DNA of 64,000 nucleotides from Siphonodentalium dalli (lineage: Eukaryota > Mollusca > Scaphopoda > Gadilida > Siphonodentaliidae), in assembly GCA_032622095.1 (NCBI GenBank), contig CP136064.1, positions 276,669,614-276,733,613 of the forward strand, written 5' to 3'. The notes under the pieces are model-generated. The model saw only the letters and a list, made by a program, of their open reading frames with translations, was not told the DNA's origin and ran no database searches. The position numbers and the translations under genes were made by a program. The first letter of the stretch is position 1. Every line of letters begins with the position of its first letter. This document shows positions 46,263 to 57,277 of the stretch, in pieces.

Positions 46263-48041
46263 GCTAATTATAACTTTATCCTTGTGTGGGTATGACCACT
46301 ACCGTTTTTGTGAATTTGATAAAAGAGGGATAATTCAAAATCATCTTTCACTCAAATTATTCAAAATCGGCATCGCACTAATTCGGCATCAAATATATAT
46401 TTTGTCCACGAGAATGATTTAATCGGCACACGATAAGCAACCCAATTAGCATTCAATTAGTTTAATTGTTGTTATGAAGGGGCGATTGAGTCATCCTGCT
46501 ATCTTCTTTTAGAAAGGCTTATAATAGTATTAGTATTGAATAACAAAAGCTGGCGCAAAATATTACAACTGATTTTGATTTTGACTGTTCATTCGCTGCG
46601 ATATTGTTGAGTGAAATTTGGCTCTGCACTGGTATGCGCCGTCTTCTATTCCCGACGCAAATAAAGGATACATGAATATATTATGGTCATATACCACTAC
46701 AATATGGAATACCACCATATTGGTGGAATTCAGAATGTGCCTGACCTGACAAAAGGTTGCAACACGGATTTTATCGGGAGACTAATTCATGACTGTCCGA
46801 TTGCCAACTAAACGGACAAACTATCAAATACATTGGATAGCTATGATCGGACATTTGTAAGATCATTAAATTCACCAATAGGTCTATTGGAATACCGATA
46901 TTGCAACAAGTAACGTACAATGTATTGTCGGCCGTGTCTTCAGGAAGCTACCGATTGCGCGAAACAGGATTTGTCTGACCTGTTCATTGCACGATTGATT
47001 ATCACAAGCCGTTTGAAGGCAAATTTCGTGCAAACTTGATGTAACTTGTATAGTACCTTCAGAAATGTACACATATTAGTGTGCATATAAGTAAACCATC
47101 ATAATTGTTCATTGTGTAAGTAATTTCTCATTCATAGCTTAACACACTTCAGCCCTTTATGCTGAATCATGGCCGGGAAAATTTGCCACCGTGTGAACGT
47201 ATCCTTATATTTGTTGCTTATGTAGGCCAACTTATAACAACTCGGTACATCGATTCTATATCTTAATTGATTGTTAACACAACACACAAACAAAACAAAA
47301 ATAAACAAATACACCAAAAACAGTTTAGTATAATTATTGAACAAAAAGAGGGTGTCGCACATATTTTTAGGCACGTATGACAAGATAATAAGAAGTAACA
47401 TTTCACTGCTTAATCAGCTTTAATGGTATATTATTCTCTGCATTATATGCTCCACTTCAGTTAATAACTTGTACCATATTGATGAAACTTTCTTTTCTCG
47501 CCATCACATAGCATCATCCATATGAAAGTTCAGCATTTATTACAAGATAGTACATTTGAACTAATGTTGTAAATGTGAAATGTCCGGAATTTTTACCACT
47601 TCCTCGCATAAAGTGTTTGAAATAAATTGTATTAGACACCCATCAATGTAAATTGTGTGTATGTCAGTAGATTACATTGTTGTGGGTGTGTACTAAATAC
47701 AAAACCGCACAAAACTATGAATCACGTGAACGTCATTACTCACTCGTGCATTTGCCATGCCGTAAGCTACAGATCTAGACATCTTAGGGTATTGTGTTAT
47801 GCTACAACAAATGTGTGCAATAACGCACCTCGTTCAATGCGGTTTAGTAGATATATTCGTCTATTGTATACCACATGTTATATTATGGAATATTATTATT
47901 CCCTTCTTTTTGCATTGAGTTGAACAAACACAATAAACCTTATGTAATGGTCAGATACATAGCAGTTCCCATCGTCTATCACATGTTGTATAATTATGTG
48001 ATTTGTTCAGTTTGATATGATAGTGATTTTATCCATGAGTT
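46263..48041. other. AT-rich stretch without supported gene
   Basis: A 62-codon minus frame (46884-47072) has protein-like wording (LHEICLQTACDNQSCNEQV) but no other support. The segment 47286-47320 recurs inside the hairpin repeat at 49322-49355. Confidence 0.35.
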
Positions 48042-48045
48042 TTAA

Positions 48046-48391
48046 CCTTTTACCCAACAGAACGGCCCTGTGCCAATGAATTCTCTTATATATGCGAGTC
48101 GACCATAGGTCGCCTCGCATATATAAGAGAATGCATTGGCTTAACACATTAAAAAATTATAAAAATTTTTTAGGCCAATGCATTCTCTTATATATGCGAG
48201 GCGACCTATTATCGACTCGCATATATAAGAGAATGCATTGGCACAGGGCATAAATGTAACTATCACAATGTGGTCAAGGAGCCGGTTCCAATGATATCCA
48301 TATTTGTATGGTTCTATTGAGACAGTAAGAAGATATTTTAGGCTGTTGAAGCTTTATTTGGCCGGTTTTGGCCGTTTTGTTGGGTAAAGGG
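48046..48391 (+). mobile_element. CCCTTTACCCAAC-type MITE with paired hairpins
   Basis: TTAA on both sides (48042-48045 and 48392-48395). Tips CCTTTTACCCAACAGAACGG and TTGTTGGGTAAAGGG. Two inverted hairpins at 48074-48139 and 48175-48240, then ACAATGTGGTCAAGGAGCCG and TTTATTTGGCCGGTTTTGGC. No coding capacity. Confidence 0.88.
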
Positions 48392-48395
48392 TTAA

Positions 48396-49287
48396 ATATG
48401 AATGGACTTATAGTGACAGTAATCTACAACAAGATTCTAAGTACTAACTGTCTGCAACTAATATGGATGTTAGCTAGCATTACTCCCAAGTTTTCAGACT
48501 AACAACAGTAAAAAGATATAAAGGAGAAATATTTTTAGTTGTAGAAAAAATAGCTTTGTGACCACTTGACCACCACCCACCCCGCCATACGTTCCAGAAA
48601 AATATGTTTGACCCCCCTGACAACAATTGAGTAAACAAGCAACAAAAACAAATATAACAAAAGAATAACACAACGTAATGTAATGAATTGTATCAACAGA
48701 CGGCGGTTTTAGCTAAGCTTGGACCCTTTGTGGCCACGTGGAGAGCATAGTGGCTTTGTGCAATTTTTCATGTAATATCAAACTCAACGGACACACTTTC
48801 AGGGTCCGCGCTGGACCAAAATTTACTTTTGCCAAATGAAAATATTTTTTGCCAAATTCTATTGGAATTTGCAAATTGTTATTCCCGTTAGTATCATTTT
48901 CTGCAACCTTCATTGAGTTTAATGTTTCGACACTCACGGTTTGAACGGCGTTTGATATCTATAGGAAAGCAGTTAGTTAATAACTATACTCGCATCTCTA
49001 TTGTGGTTTAACATACAACAATAAACCAATCACCGAACAATACAATGGTAGAAGAGTTGCTTCATCAGACAAGAGGATTAGCTATCACACTAAATACTGG
49101 TAATCCCTCCACCCATCGATAATGTTACCAGATTGCACCTTAATGGAGGTGTTAACTTTTCCGAAACCATATAAAACACAACTAATATAATTATAATAAC
49201 CGATATTTTTCAACTTTATTGATAAGCACAACACAACATGGTAATTATAATGAGAATGAATTGATGGCTGGAGTAATTGAGGCCTCA
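48396..49287. other. AT-rich stretch without gene
   Basis: No recognised feature. Confidence 0.35.
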
Positions 49288-49394
49288 GCAGAATGAGGTT
49301 CTCAGAGGGTGAATTTGGTTACAAACAAAAACAAAAATAAACAAATACACCGAAAAAGTTATTGAATATATAACTTCTGGGAACCTCATTCTGC
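49288..49394. repeat. GAATGAGGTCCCCAGAGG hairpin repeat, copy 3, altered loop
   Basis: Left arm GCAGAATGAGGTTCTCAG and right arm ending GAACCTCATTCTGC pair. The usual GATGCTAGCCC loop is replaced by a tract containing ACAAACAAAA and AATAAACAAATACACC that also occurs at 47286-47320. Confidence 0.7.
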
Positions 49395-49429
49395 AAATGA
49401 CAGACACGCTGTTTCAGTGTTTGATTATT

Positions 49430-50215
49430 CACACAGTTCACACACCATGACTTCTACGCAGTTCACACATCATGACGTTCACGCAGTTCACACGGCATGG
49501 CGTTCACGCAGTTCACACATCATGACGTTCACGCAGTTCACACACCATGACGTTCACGCAGTTCACACACCATGAAGTTCACGCAGTTCACACACCATGA
49601 CGTTCACGCAGTTCACACACCATGACGTTCACGCAGTTCACACACCATGACGTACACGCAGTTCAAACACCACGACTTTAACGCAGTTCACGCACCATGA
49701 CGTTCACGCAGTTAACACACCATGACGTTCACGCAGTTCATACACCATGACGTTCACGCAGTTCACACACCATGACGTTCACGCAGTTCACACACCATGT
49801 GCACGCAGTTCAAACACCATGACTTTCACGCAGTTCACGCACCATGACGTTCACGCAGTTAACACACCATGACATTCACGCAGTTCATACACCATGACGT
49901 TCACGCAGTTCACACACCATGACGTTCACGCAGTTCACGCACCATGATGTGCACGCAGTTCAAACACCATGACTTTCACGCAGTTCACACACCATGACGT
50001 TCACGCAGTTCACACACCATGACGATCACGCAGTTCACACACAACGACGTTCACGCAGTTCACACACCATGACGCTCACGCAGTTCACACACCATGATGT
50101 GCACGCAGTTCAAACACCATGACTTTCACGCAGTTCACACACAACGACGTTCACGCAGTTCACACACCATGACGCTCACGCAGTTCACACAGCATGGCGT
50201 TCACGCAGTTGCTGT
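49430..50215. repeat. 25-bp minisatellite, about 31 units
   Basis: The unit is GTTCACGCAGTTCACACACC plus ATGAC. Variants (GTGCACGCAGTTCAAACACC, TTAACACACC, TTCATACACC) recur in the same order at intervals of about 150 bp, a higher-order pattern. It begins 35 bp after the hairpin repeat and ends 3 bp before the open frame at 50219. Confidence 0.92.
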
Positions 50216-50218
50216 ATA

Positions 50219-50413
50219 ATGATCATGGTGCAGAATATTAACATCAACATAACAGACATCGCAGCGAACATCACCCAGACATTGTGTGACCCAACATCTC
50301 CGTCACGAACACCACCAGACGCAGCGAATACCATCCATGTGCCGTCATTCGAAACTTCGTCATTTCCGCAGCAACCATCACGAACTTCTACGGGTGGCGC
50401 CGCTGCAGTGTAA
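50219..50413 (+). CDS. Ser/Thr/Pro-rich open frame after the minisatellite
   Basis: 65 codons from the first ATG to TAA. It reads MVQNININITDIAANITQT early, then SPSRTPPDAANTIHVPS, ending PSRTSTGGAAAV. The frame is also open upstream for a few codons into the last minisatellite unit. The low-complexity composition fits a linker or the start of a secreted or nuclear protein, but nothing is recognised. The stop lies at AGT/GTAAAT, which could be a donor leading to the coding-like segment at 50438-50899. Confidence 0.3.
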   Translation: MIMVQNININITDIAANITQTLCDPTSPSRTPPDAANTIHVPSFETSSFPQQPSRTSTGGAAAV

Positions 50414-50437
50414 ATATCTGAAACGAGGCGAATTGAA

Positions 50438-50899
50438 ATGACAGCATGTCAGATAGTGTGCTACTTAAGGGTCCATTTAGTTATAGAATGTCCAAATCAC
50501 AATATACACAGCATATTCCGTAGTATATACCATTTTGAAGAGAAACCAAAGAGATATATCCATCAGAATACGGAGCAGCTGTGGCCCAGTGAGACATATC
50601 AGATTCACCCCAATATTTCCCCCGTTACTTACTACAGAATGCGTCATAGTTCACAACTTAGAGATGAAGCTATTCCACTTCCATTGAGAATACTAAACTG
50701 GCAGTATATACCAGATCGAAATGAGGCTATTAGGTACGAAGTTGGCAACCAGTTTTCCTCTAATTTCCGGTACAATTGGTATATTTTCAGTATACGCTAT
50801 TTCGAGTTCGCTTCCTTTGATTTTGTCCAGTTGCCAAAAAGGCAGGGACTTTTACGACCAATGAGACACGGCAGCGTGTGTTTTGCTAAAACAATCTGA
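50438..50899 (+). CDS. Aromatic-rich open frame, IPLPLRI family
   Basis: 153 codons to TGA at 50897. From about residue 28 the wording is strongly protein-like: IYHFEEKPKRYIHQNTEQLW, then RMRHSSQLRDEAIPLPLRI, WQYIPDRNEAIRYEVGNQF, and FRYNWYIFSIRYFEFASFDF near the end. The first about 27 residues may not belong; an alternative frame there reads VLLKGPFSYRMSKSQYTQ. A diverged copy with stops lies at 892-1292, so this is a multicopy sequence. I do not recognise the family. It could be a lineage-specific gene or the coding part of a mobile element. Confidence 0.45.
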   Translation: MTACQIVCYLRVHLVIECPNHNIHSIFRSIYHFEEKPKRYIHQNTEQLWPSETYQIHPNISPVTYYRMRHSSQLRDEAIPLPLRILNWQYIPDRNEAIRYEVGNQFSSNFRYNWYIFSIRYFEFASFDFVQLPKRQGLLRPMRHGSVCFAKTI

Positions 50900-51956
50900 T
50901 ATGTGAACCTGGAGTCTGGTATGTTATATAATATAATAATACTTGTGAACAGCATAGTAACGTGATAGGGAACGAGTATAATCTTCTACTGATATGTTAT
51001 TAATTTAGATATATCCATGAACAGCACAGTACAATGCAAGCAAGTTGTATGGCTTCATATCTATAGCTAACATATATCGCTCCTGGAAGGGGTGAGTATA
51101 TATTTCTGAAATTAGCCTTGGAAAACTGCGATGACATACAACTGTACTGGCGATCTGCTGACATTAGATAGCATTTACATCCATATGTAATATATATCGC
51201 TATATTTGTGAGTTGATTGACAGATTCGTAACTTTATAATGAATATATTACTTACATAATGTATAATTACGTAATATGATGCTAAGATTCTTATTGAAAT
51301 ATCTCATGTACATAGTGTATATATGTGTTGTGTATTAAATTCAATTAAACAGTTCAATTAAACTATACCATTGTCACTACAGTGAAGTGATCGGGTCGTC
51401 GCGATCTGATCTCTTCGACGAGACGTGATACGATGACCAGACAGGATCTCCATTCGGGATGGGTCCACCTTGAAATTACCAACAACAACCATCCTTTAAA
51501 AATGCCAAACTCAAGTTAAGGTAATCCAAATTGAATGCATGTACCCCCGCTTTAAAGTTTCAAACTCGCACCTAACAGCCCAGATTCCGTTTTGAAAATT
51601 GATTATTAGTGTTTGACTGACTACAATGGAGTGAAGATGGACCACATGGCCGACCATGGTTTGGCCCCAGTGGGAGATCTTTTTGAAATCTGAAGGATAT
51701 TTCTGTCCAGACACGAATGAGATGTTTTAGGTTTTCAAAACACTGTGGGTGCATGTTCTTTGTATTATATATATGATGTAAATATATATCTATAATAAGT
51801 TGCTAAATTATGTAGCATTTTCCATTTTAATAGCACAACAAATTAAACAATACAGGGAAAGCAACACCTAGTTGATCAAATTTATGACTCCGATCAGCCG
51901 AATGGTAGCAAACCGCTATCCAGTGATGACGTCATGATGAACGGGAGTCACTTTAT
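50900..51956. other. AT-rich stretch without supported gene
   Basis: Two overlapping minus frames (51511-51754) look like chance. Confidence 0.35.
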
Positions 51957-51960
51957 TTAA

Positions 51961-52060
51961 CCCTTTCATTCCTGGAGCTTCCTGATTTTGTTAGAAAGCC
52001 CAGTGTCAATGCATTATCTTACTTATGCGAGTCGACGATGATTGGCTTGATAAATTTTAT
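51961..52060 (+). mobile_element. Solo end of a CCCTTTCATTCCTGGAG-type MITE
   Basis: TTAA at 51957-51960, then CCCTTTCATTCCTGGAGCTT and a degraded hairpin start (CAGTGTCAATGCATTATCTT, GCGAGTCGACGATGATTGGC). No right end found; truncated. The tip resembles those at 22084 and 59666. Confidence 0.6.
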
Positions 52061-52896
52061 ATTATGTTTTATATTTGATAAATAATGTAAGACAAAATGA
52101 CAAAAAATTATAACAAATGTTAAAGAATGCAAGAAATAATGATAAAAAATAATAAATAATGTAAGAAAAATAATAACAAATGATAAATTTTAAGGAATGT
52201 AAGAAAAAATTATAAAAAATTTATAAAATTGAAATAACAAAACATCTACCATGAAATAACAAAATCGTAATTCCTTGGTAACTTCGAAAAGATATTTTCG
52301 ACGATTTACGTTTCGGTAATTTTCGGCTATTTAACAGGCAAGCATATAATATACAATGATAGTCAATGTTGATACAATGGTGATACCCCGTTGAAAATTG
52401 TACCAGAGTTACCAGAATATTGGTTGCACTTAGTGTAAACAGTATTTAATCCATATAATTCCTAACAAATTAATTATAATTACAATATAATAAACATATG
52501 TGGCATGGAATGGACTCGGCAGCAAGCTAGTTGCTTATATATTTGTATAGTTTCCGTTATCGTGTTACCGGACCCACAACTTGAGTCTGGGATGTATTTC
52601 TAAAAAATTGAAGTTGAAATGTGTTTACTAATTTTTGTCGCGCAGTTCGATATATGTGCCAATATTCAGTCAATAATTTAAGTGAGTCTAAACTTACCCA
52701 ATGAAGACACCGAGTTTACATCACGTCTTCTTCTATTGTGCGCTATGTTTCTATCATCGATGCAGTTGTCCTGGAATACCACGAATTTTTTTTATTTTAA
52801 ACAAATGTAGTAGAGCTGATTCCAGGGTTTGAAATAAACGTTCACTAGTTCTGTGGAATTAGTCATTTTAAAGTAGATATATCTATATATACAATT
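52061..52896. other. AT-rich stretch, loose AAT-rich tandem
   Basis: 52080-52250 is built of loosely repeated AATGTAAGAAAAA(T)AAT words, like the spacer between the hairpins of the MITEs. No gene. Confidence 0.45.
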
Positions 52897-53136
52897 ATGT
52901 ACATCTTAGAAGTAACTATTCCACAGCATATACGAATTGCACAGCCTGGCAGCAGGCCTCGCTGTCCAGAAATCTCGTTCCGTGTGTCCAATACAAAATC
53001 TGAGCATCTTCTTACAGTAAATTACTGTAGCGTTTTATCCATACCTGTTTGTGAGGGTGGCCACGTTACAAACACTGCTAGAGGAATGATTGAACACGAT
53101 TTACTTGACTTGCGTAACTATTCACGGTTGAATTGA
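52897..53136 (+). CDS. Orphan 79-codon open frame
   Basis: ATG to TGA. Reads PQHIRIAQPGSRPRCPEISF in the first third, VNYCSVLSIPVCEGGHVTNT in the middle, and ends MIEHDLLDLRNYSRLN. Composition is protein-like and not repeat-derived. No domain recognised and no partner exon. Ends 30 bp before a MITE that could have cut off more of the gene. Confidence 0.28.
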   Translation: MYILEVTIPQHIRIAQPGSRPRCPEISFRVSNTKSEHLLTVNYCSVLSIPVCEGGHVTNTARGMIEHDLLDLRNYSRLN

Positions 53137-53166
53137 GTAGGACTGTAATTAATGCATCCATATTAA

Positions 53167-53558
53167 CCCTTTACCCAACAGAAGGGCCCTGTGCCAATGC
53201 ATTCTCTTATATATGCGAGTCAACCATAGGTCGCCTCGCACATATAAGAGAATGCATTGGCTTAACACATTAAAAATTATAAAATTGTTAAAGAATGTAA
53301 GAAAAAATGGTAAAAAGTGATAAAAAAAAATTTGTTTTAGGCCAATGCATTCTCTTATATATGCGAGGCGACCTATGGTCGACTCGCATATATAATAGAA
53401 TGCATTGGCACAGGGCATAACTGTAACCATCACAATGTGGTCAATGAGCCGGTTCCAATGATACCCATATGTGTATGGTTCTATTGAGACAGACCGAAGA
53501 TATTTTAGGCTGTTGAAGCTTTATTTGGCCGGTTTTGGCCGGTTTGTTGGGTAAAGGG
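53167..53558 (+). mobile_element. CCCTTTACCCAAC-type MITE with paired hairpins, best copy
   Basis: TTAA on both sides (53163-53166 and 53559-53562); tips CCCTTTACCCAACA and TGTTGGGTAAAGGG are exact complements. Two inverted hairpins at 53193-53262 and 53340-53408, then the same right half as 48046-48391 (ACAATGTGGTCAATGAGCCG). 392 bp. Confidence 0.9.
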
Positions 53559-53562
53559 TTAA

Positions 53563-54300
53563 ACGATGCATATATGTTGACAATGGTGTGTTAGGAGCGT
53601 TATATATTTGTATGACATATCTTGAACTACGAAAATGGCATTGCGTGAGAAATTACACGCGTTTGTGCTTGTGGATGACTGACAAGTTGTGTTCGCGCTG
53701 TCGCTGTCAGTGACAACGGAGAACGGTGATAAGTGAAATTTGCCAACTAAAAACAAGAATTAGATAGTATAACATGGGAAATTTCACAATGTCATACAAA
53801 TTCATCGGTGTGTTCGTGCATGCCGTTGGTTACATGTTCGTATGGTGTGGGGTTACAGTATCATGCCAGGTATGATGGGGTTATCAGGTATGTGTTGGTG
53901 TTATCAGGTCAGGTATGATATGGGGTTATCAGGTATGGCACAACCTAGATTTAACTATTATATATAATATTCTACTAAAATATCAATATCGCAGTTTTGT
54001 GAATTCGACAAAAGAAGCTTAACCCAATATAGTTTACAAAACTTATTAAAAACAATGTAGTTACCACGTTTATTTTTGTTACAAAATAATATGTCTAGAT
54101 CCATGCAAATAACTATTCATGATGGCACGTGATAAGGAAGTAAATTACAATTCAGTTGGTCTCAATATTGTTATGAAGGAGCCATTGCGTCCCCATTTGC
54201 GTGTCATTTTGAAAGGTACACTTGTTCGTTTATTGAATAAAATAAGTCATAAAAAGATGTAAAACGAATTTGATCTGGATACTCTTCATTTGCTTTAGGA
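53563..54300. other. Gene-free stretch with a small VNTR
   Basis: 53862-53940 repeats GGTATGAT(A)TGGGGTTATCA about four times. Otherwise nothing supported. Confidence 0.45.
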
Positions 54301-54301
54301 C

Positions 54302-55546
54302 TGTTTACATTGCAATGTATCTGTGTGGAATGACCCTTATTTACATGTTTACATTGCAATGTATCTGTGTGGAATGACCCTTATTAACATGTTTACATTG
54401 CAATGTATCTGTGGAATGACCCTTATTTACATGTGTACAGTGCAATGTAGCTGTGTGGATGCACCATTATTTACATGTTTACATTGCAATGTAGCTGTGT
54501 GGATGCACCATTATTTACATGTTTACAGCGCAATGTAGCTGTGTGGAAGGACTATTATTGACATGTTTACAGTGCAATAAAGCTGCATGGAAGGACCATT
54601 ATTTACATGTCAACAGTGTAATATAGCTGCGTGGAAGGACCCTTATTTACATGTTTACAGTGCAATGTAGCTGTGTGGAATGACCCTTATTTACATGTTT
54701 ATTGTGCAATGTAGCTGTGTGAAATGACCCTTATTTACATGTTTACAGTGCAATGTAGCTGTGTGGAAGGACCATTATTTACATGTTTACAGTGCAATGT
54801 AGCTGTGTGGAAGGACCATTATTTACATGTTTACAGTGCAATGTAGCTGTGTGGAATGACCCTTATTTACATGTTTACAGTGCAATGTAGCTGTGTGGAT
54901 GCACCATTATTTACATGTTTACAGTGCAATGTAGCTGTGTGGAAGGCCTATTATTGACATGTTTACAGTGCAATATAGCTTTGTGGAAGGACCCTTATTT
55001 ACATGTGTACAGTACAATGTAGCTGTGTGGATGCACCCTTATTTACATGTTAACAGTGTAATATAGCTGTGTGGAAGGACCATTATTTACATGTTTACAG
55101 TGCAATGTAGCTGTGCGGAAGGACCATTATTTACAGTGCAATGTAGTTGTGTGGAAGGACCATTATTTACATATTAACAGCAATACAGCTGTGTGGAAGG
55201 CCCCTTGTTTACATGTTTACAGCAATGCAGCTGTGTGGAAGGACCCTTATTTACATGTTTACAGTGCAATGCAGCTGTGTGGAAGGACCCTTATTTACAT
55301 GTTTACAGTGCAGTGTAACTGTGTGGAATGACCCTTATTTACACGTTTACTGTGTAATGTAGCTGTGTGGAAGGACCCTTATTTACATGTTTACAGTGCA
55401 ATATAACTGTGTGGAAGGACCCTTATTTACATGTTTACAGTGCAATATAGCTGTGTGGAAGGACCATTATTTACATGTTTACAGTGCAATGCAGCTGTGT
55501 GGAAGGACCCTTATTTACATGTTTACAGTGCAATGTAGCTGTGCAC
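54302..55546. repeat. 44-bp minisatellite, about 28 units
   Basis: The unit is ACATGTTTACAGTGCAATGT plus AGCTGTGTGGAAGGACCATT plus ATTT, with CCCTTATTT, GATGCACC and GAATGACC variants in patches. A few units are shortened (for example near 55125-55190). Cys-rich frames through it are shadows. Confidence 0.93.
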
Positions 55547-55549
55547 TAT

Positions 55550-56680
55550 GACTGGTATGCGCGATCGCATCTAGTTTCCACGAAAACGAGGAATTAGTGG
55601 CGTTTGTAATGTCAATTTTAACTAGAATATTTAAATCCAGTACGTGCCTGACCTGGTTATCGCTATTTTCGCCCAACGGTCGATATATTAATACGAGGAA
55701 ACTTCGCTTACCGCATGTCAATAGATACCACATGGGTATCGCGGTTTACCAACATGGGTATATGTTAGCCCGCAATTAATATATGATTTTCTTTGTTATC
55801 ATATATTGTATCGTATTAAATAAATCCCGAATCGCATAATACCAATCCAAATATACTGACAGGTTGCCACGACTAAAACCACCGGGTCATCTAGGATCCG
55901 AATCAGCCCAGACTGGCCACATGGTGTATTGGCGGGATTTTATATAATTAGAGACCAGCACAGTGGGGGATATCACGAAAACCCACACACGCACTGTTGG
56001 GGGCTGGGTGCCCCCCCCCCCACAAGTTCCAAGTTCGAAATTTCATGCCTGGCATAACAGTAGTTGGAAATTTTACAACATATATATGTTTAAATTGTTC
56101 TAATTTATATTATTCTAGTAATTTATCCCTGATTAGTTGTTTTAGACCAACAGTAGAATATTTTTTTAAATTTTGGTATAAATTTTGGTCTGAAATGAGC
56201 ACGGAAATTTTCCAACCTTAGGTGGATGTCTGATTGAAAATTTCCAACAGCTGGAAAGTTTGTGGTATTTAGTTTAGTTGGAAGTTGCAAATCAAGGGGG
56301 CGCATGTAATTTCGCCATCATATGGTATGGCTCAAACGTGTGGGATGCAGTTGAAAATTTTAAGATGGATAACCTCGAATAGAGACCCTCTAGCCACGTC
56401 CCTCCGTTGGTTAGAATAATATTACTCTTATGTATATACATGTAGCTCATTCGCCATCTGCTTTGTTTTAGTTTGAGCTCAGTGTGCTCGTATAACTAAA
56501 TTCACACTATTAGTCTTAAATTAACATTATTTTCCGTTACTTTTCCCTTCTGTTCAGTGTCTAGATCCCAACTCTGCAGAAGATAACGTGCATACTCGAG
56601 GTGTCTAAAGGTTGCACATCATCAACTTCAATTGGGGAACTTCAATATGATCCTAGGTCTTCCATAGCAGGTGATGCCCA
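55550..56680. other. Gene-free stretch with a C11 tract
   Basis: C run at about 56011-56021; a weak inverted pair GTTGGAAATTTT / AAAATTTCCAAC at about 56053 and 56237. The part after 56520 matches sequence before the hairpin at 26454. Confidence 0.4.
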
Positions 56681-56681
56681 G

Positions 56682-56773
56682 GCAGAATGAGGTTACCAGA
56701 GGGTTAGATTTGTGATGCTAGCCCACTGTACGGGTCGCATCACTAAATTAACAGTCAGGGGACCTCATTCAGC
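56682..56773. repeat. GAATGAGGTCCCCAGAGG hairpin repeat, copy 4
   Basis: Left arm GCAGAATGAGGTTACCAGAG pairs with the right arm ending GGGGACCTCATTCAGC. The loop contains GATGCTAGCCCAC. Confidence 0.7.
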
Positions 56774-56880
56774 AAATGTAAGACACACTATATCCAGGCT
56801 TGATTACGGCAGTACTGGCCTTCTCGAGAATAAATTATTTCTAATTATATCCCACGACCTGCTCGTGTTGACAACTAAGC

Positions 56881-56970
56881 ATAATGAGGTCCCCAGAGGG
56901 TGAATTTATCGATACTAACCCGCCGTGCGAAATAGCATCACAAAATTCACCATCTGGGGACTTCATTCTG
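56881..56970. repeat. GAATGAGGTCCCCAGAGG hairpin repeat, copy 5
   Basis: Left arm ATAATGAGGTCCCCAGAGGG pairs with AAATTCACCATCTGGGGACT and TCATTCTG. It lies about 100 bp after copy 4. Confidence 0.75.
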
Positions 56971-57277
56971 GAAATGGCAGAACACTAAATCCAGCATTGC
57001 TGGCGATACATACCCCATCACAATTACCGGAACAGACGGTAAAGTTACAAACGAAGATGACATCTTCCCCGGCCTTCAGCTTAAAGACATTAAAATACGG
57101 ACTGACTACATCACGCCCGTTTGTTAGAAATCCCTCAGTTTTTGCGAAAACGAGTCCATCGCCGCATCTGGAATCGAAGTAGATATATATTGGTCAGCCA
57201 CTAGGTCAAACAAACGGCCAAACATCCCAATGCAGCATTTCCATTACGCCAGCAGTATCATTTTACATCTATGTTGA
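56963..57277 (+). pseudogene. Coding-like segment with one internal stop
   Basis: One frame reads SSIAGDTYPITITGTDGKVT, NEDDIFPGLQLKDIKIRTDY, ITPVC, stop (57125-57127), then KSLSFCENESIAASGIEVDI, YWSATRSNKRPNIPMQHF and a stop at 57275. The wording on both sides of the stop is strongly protein-like, so this looks like a decayed exon or mobile-element gene. I recognise no family. The upstream end overlaps the hairpin repeat. Confidence 0.4.

Noticed and set aside
49430-50215. Regular short repeats resembling a CRISPR array
   Set aside because: Units are contiguous 25-bp copies without unique spacers, in a eukaryotic context; it is a minisatellite.
54323-55362. Cys-rich frames in the 44-bp repeat
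   Set aside because: Pure repeat translation with frame drifting as units shorten.
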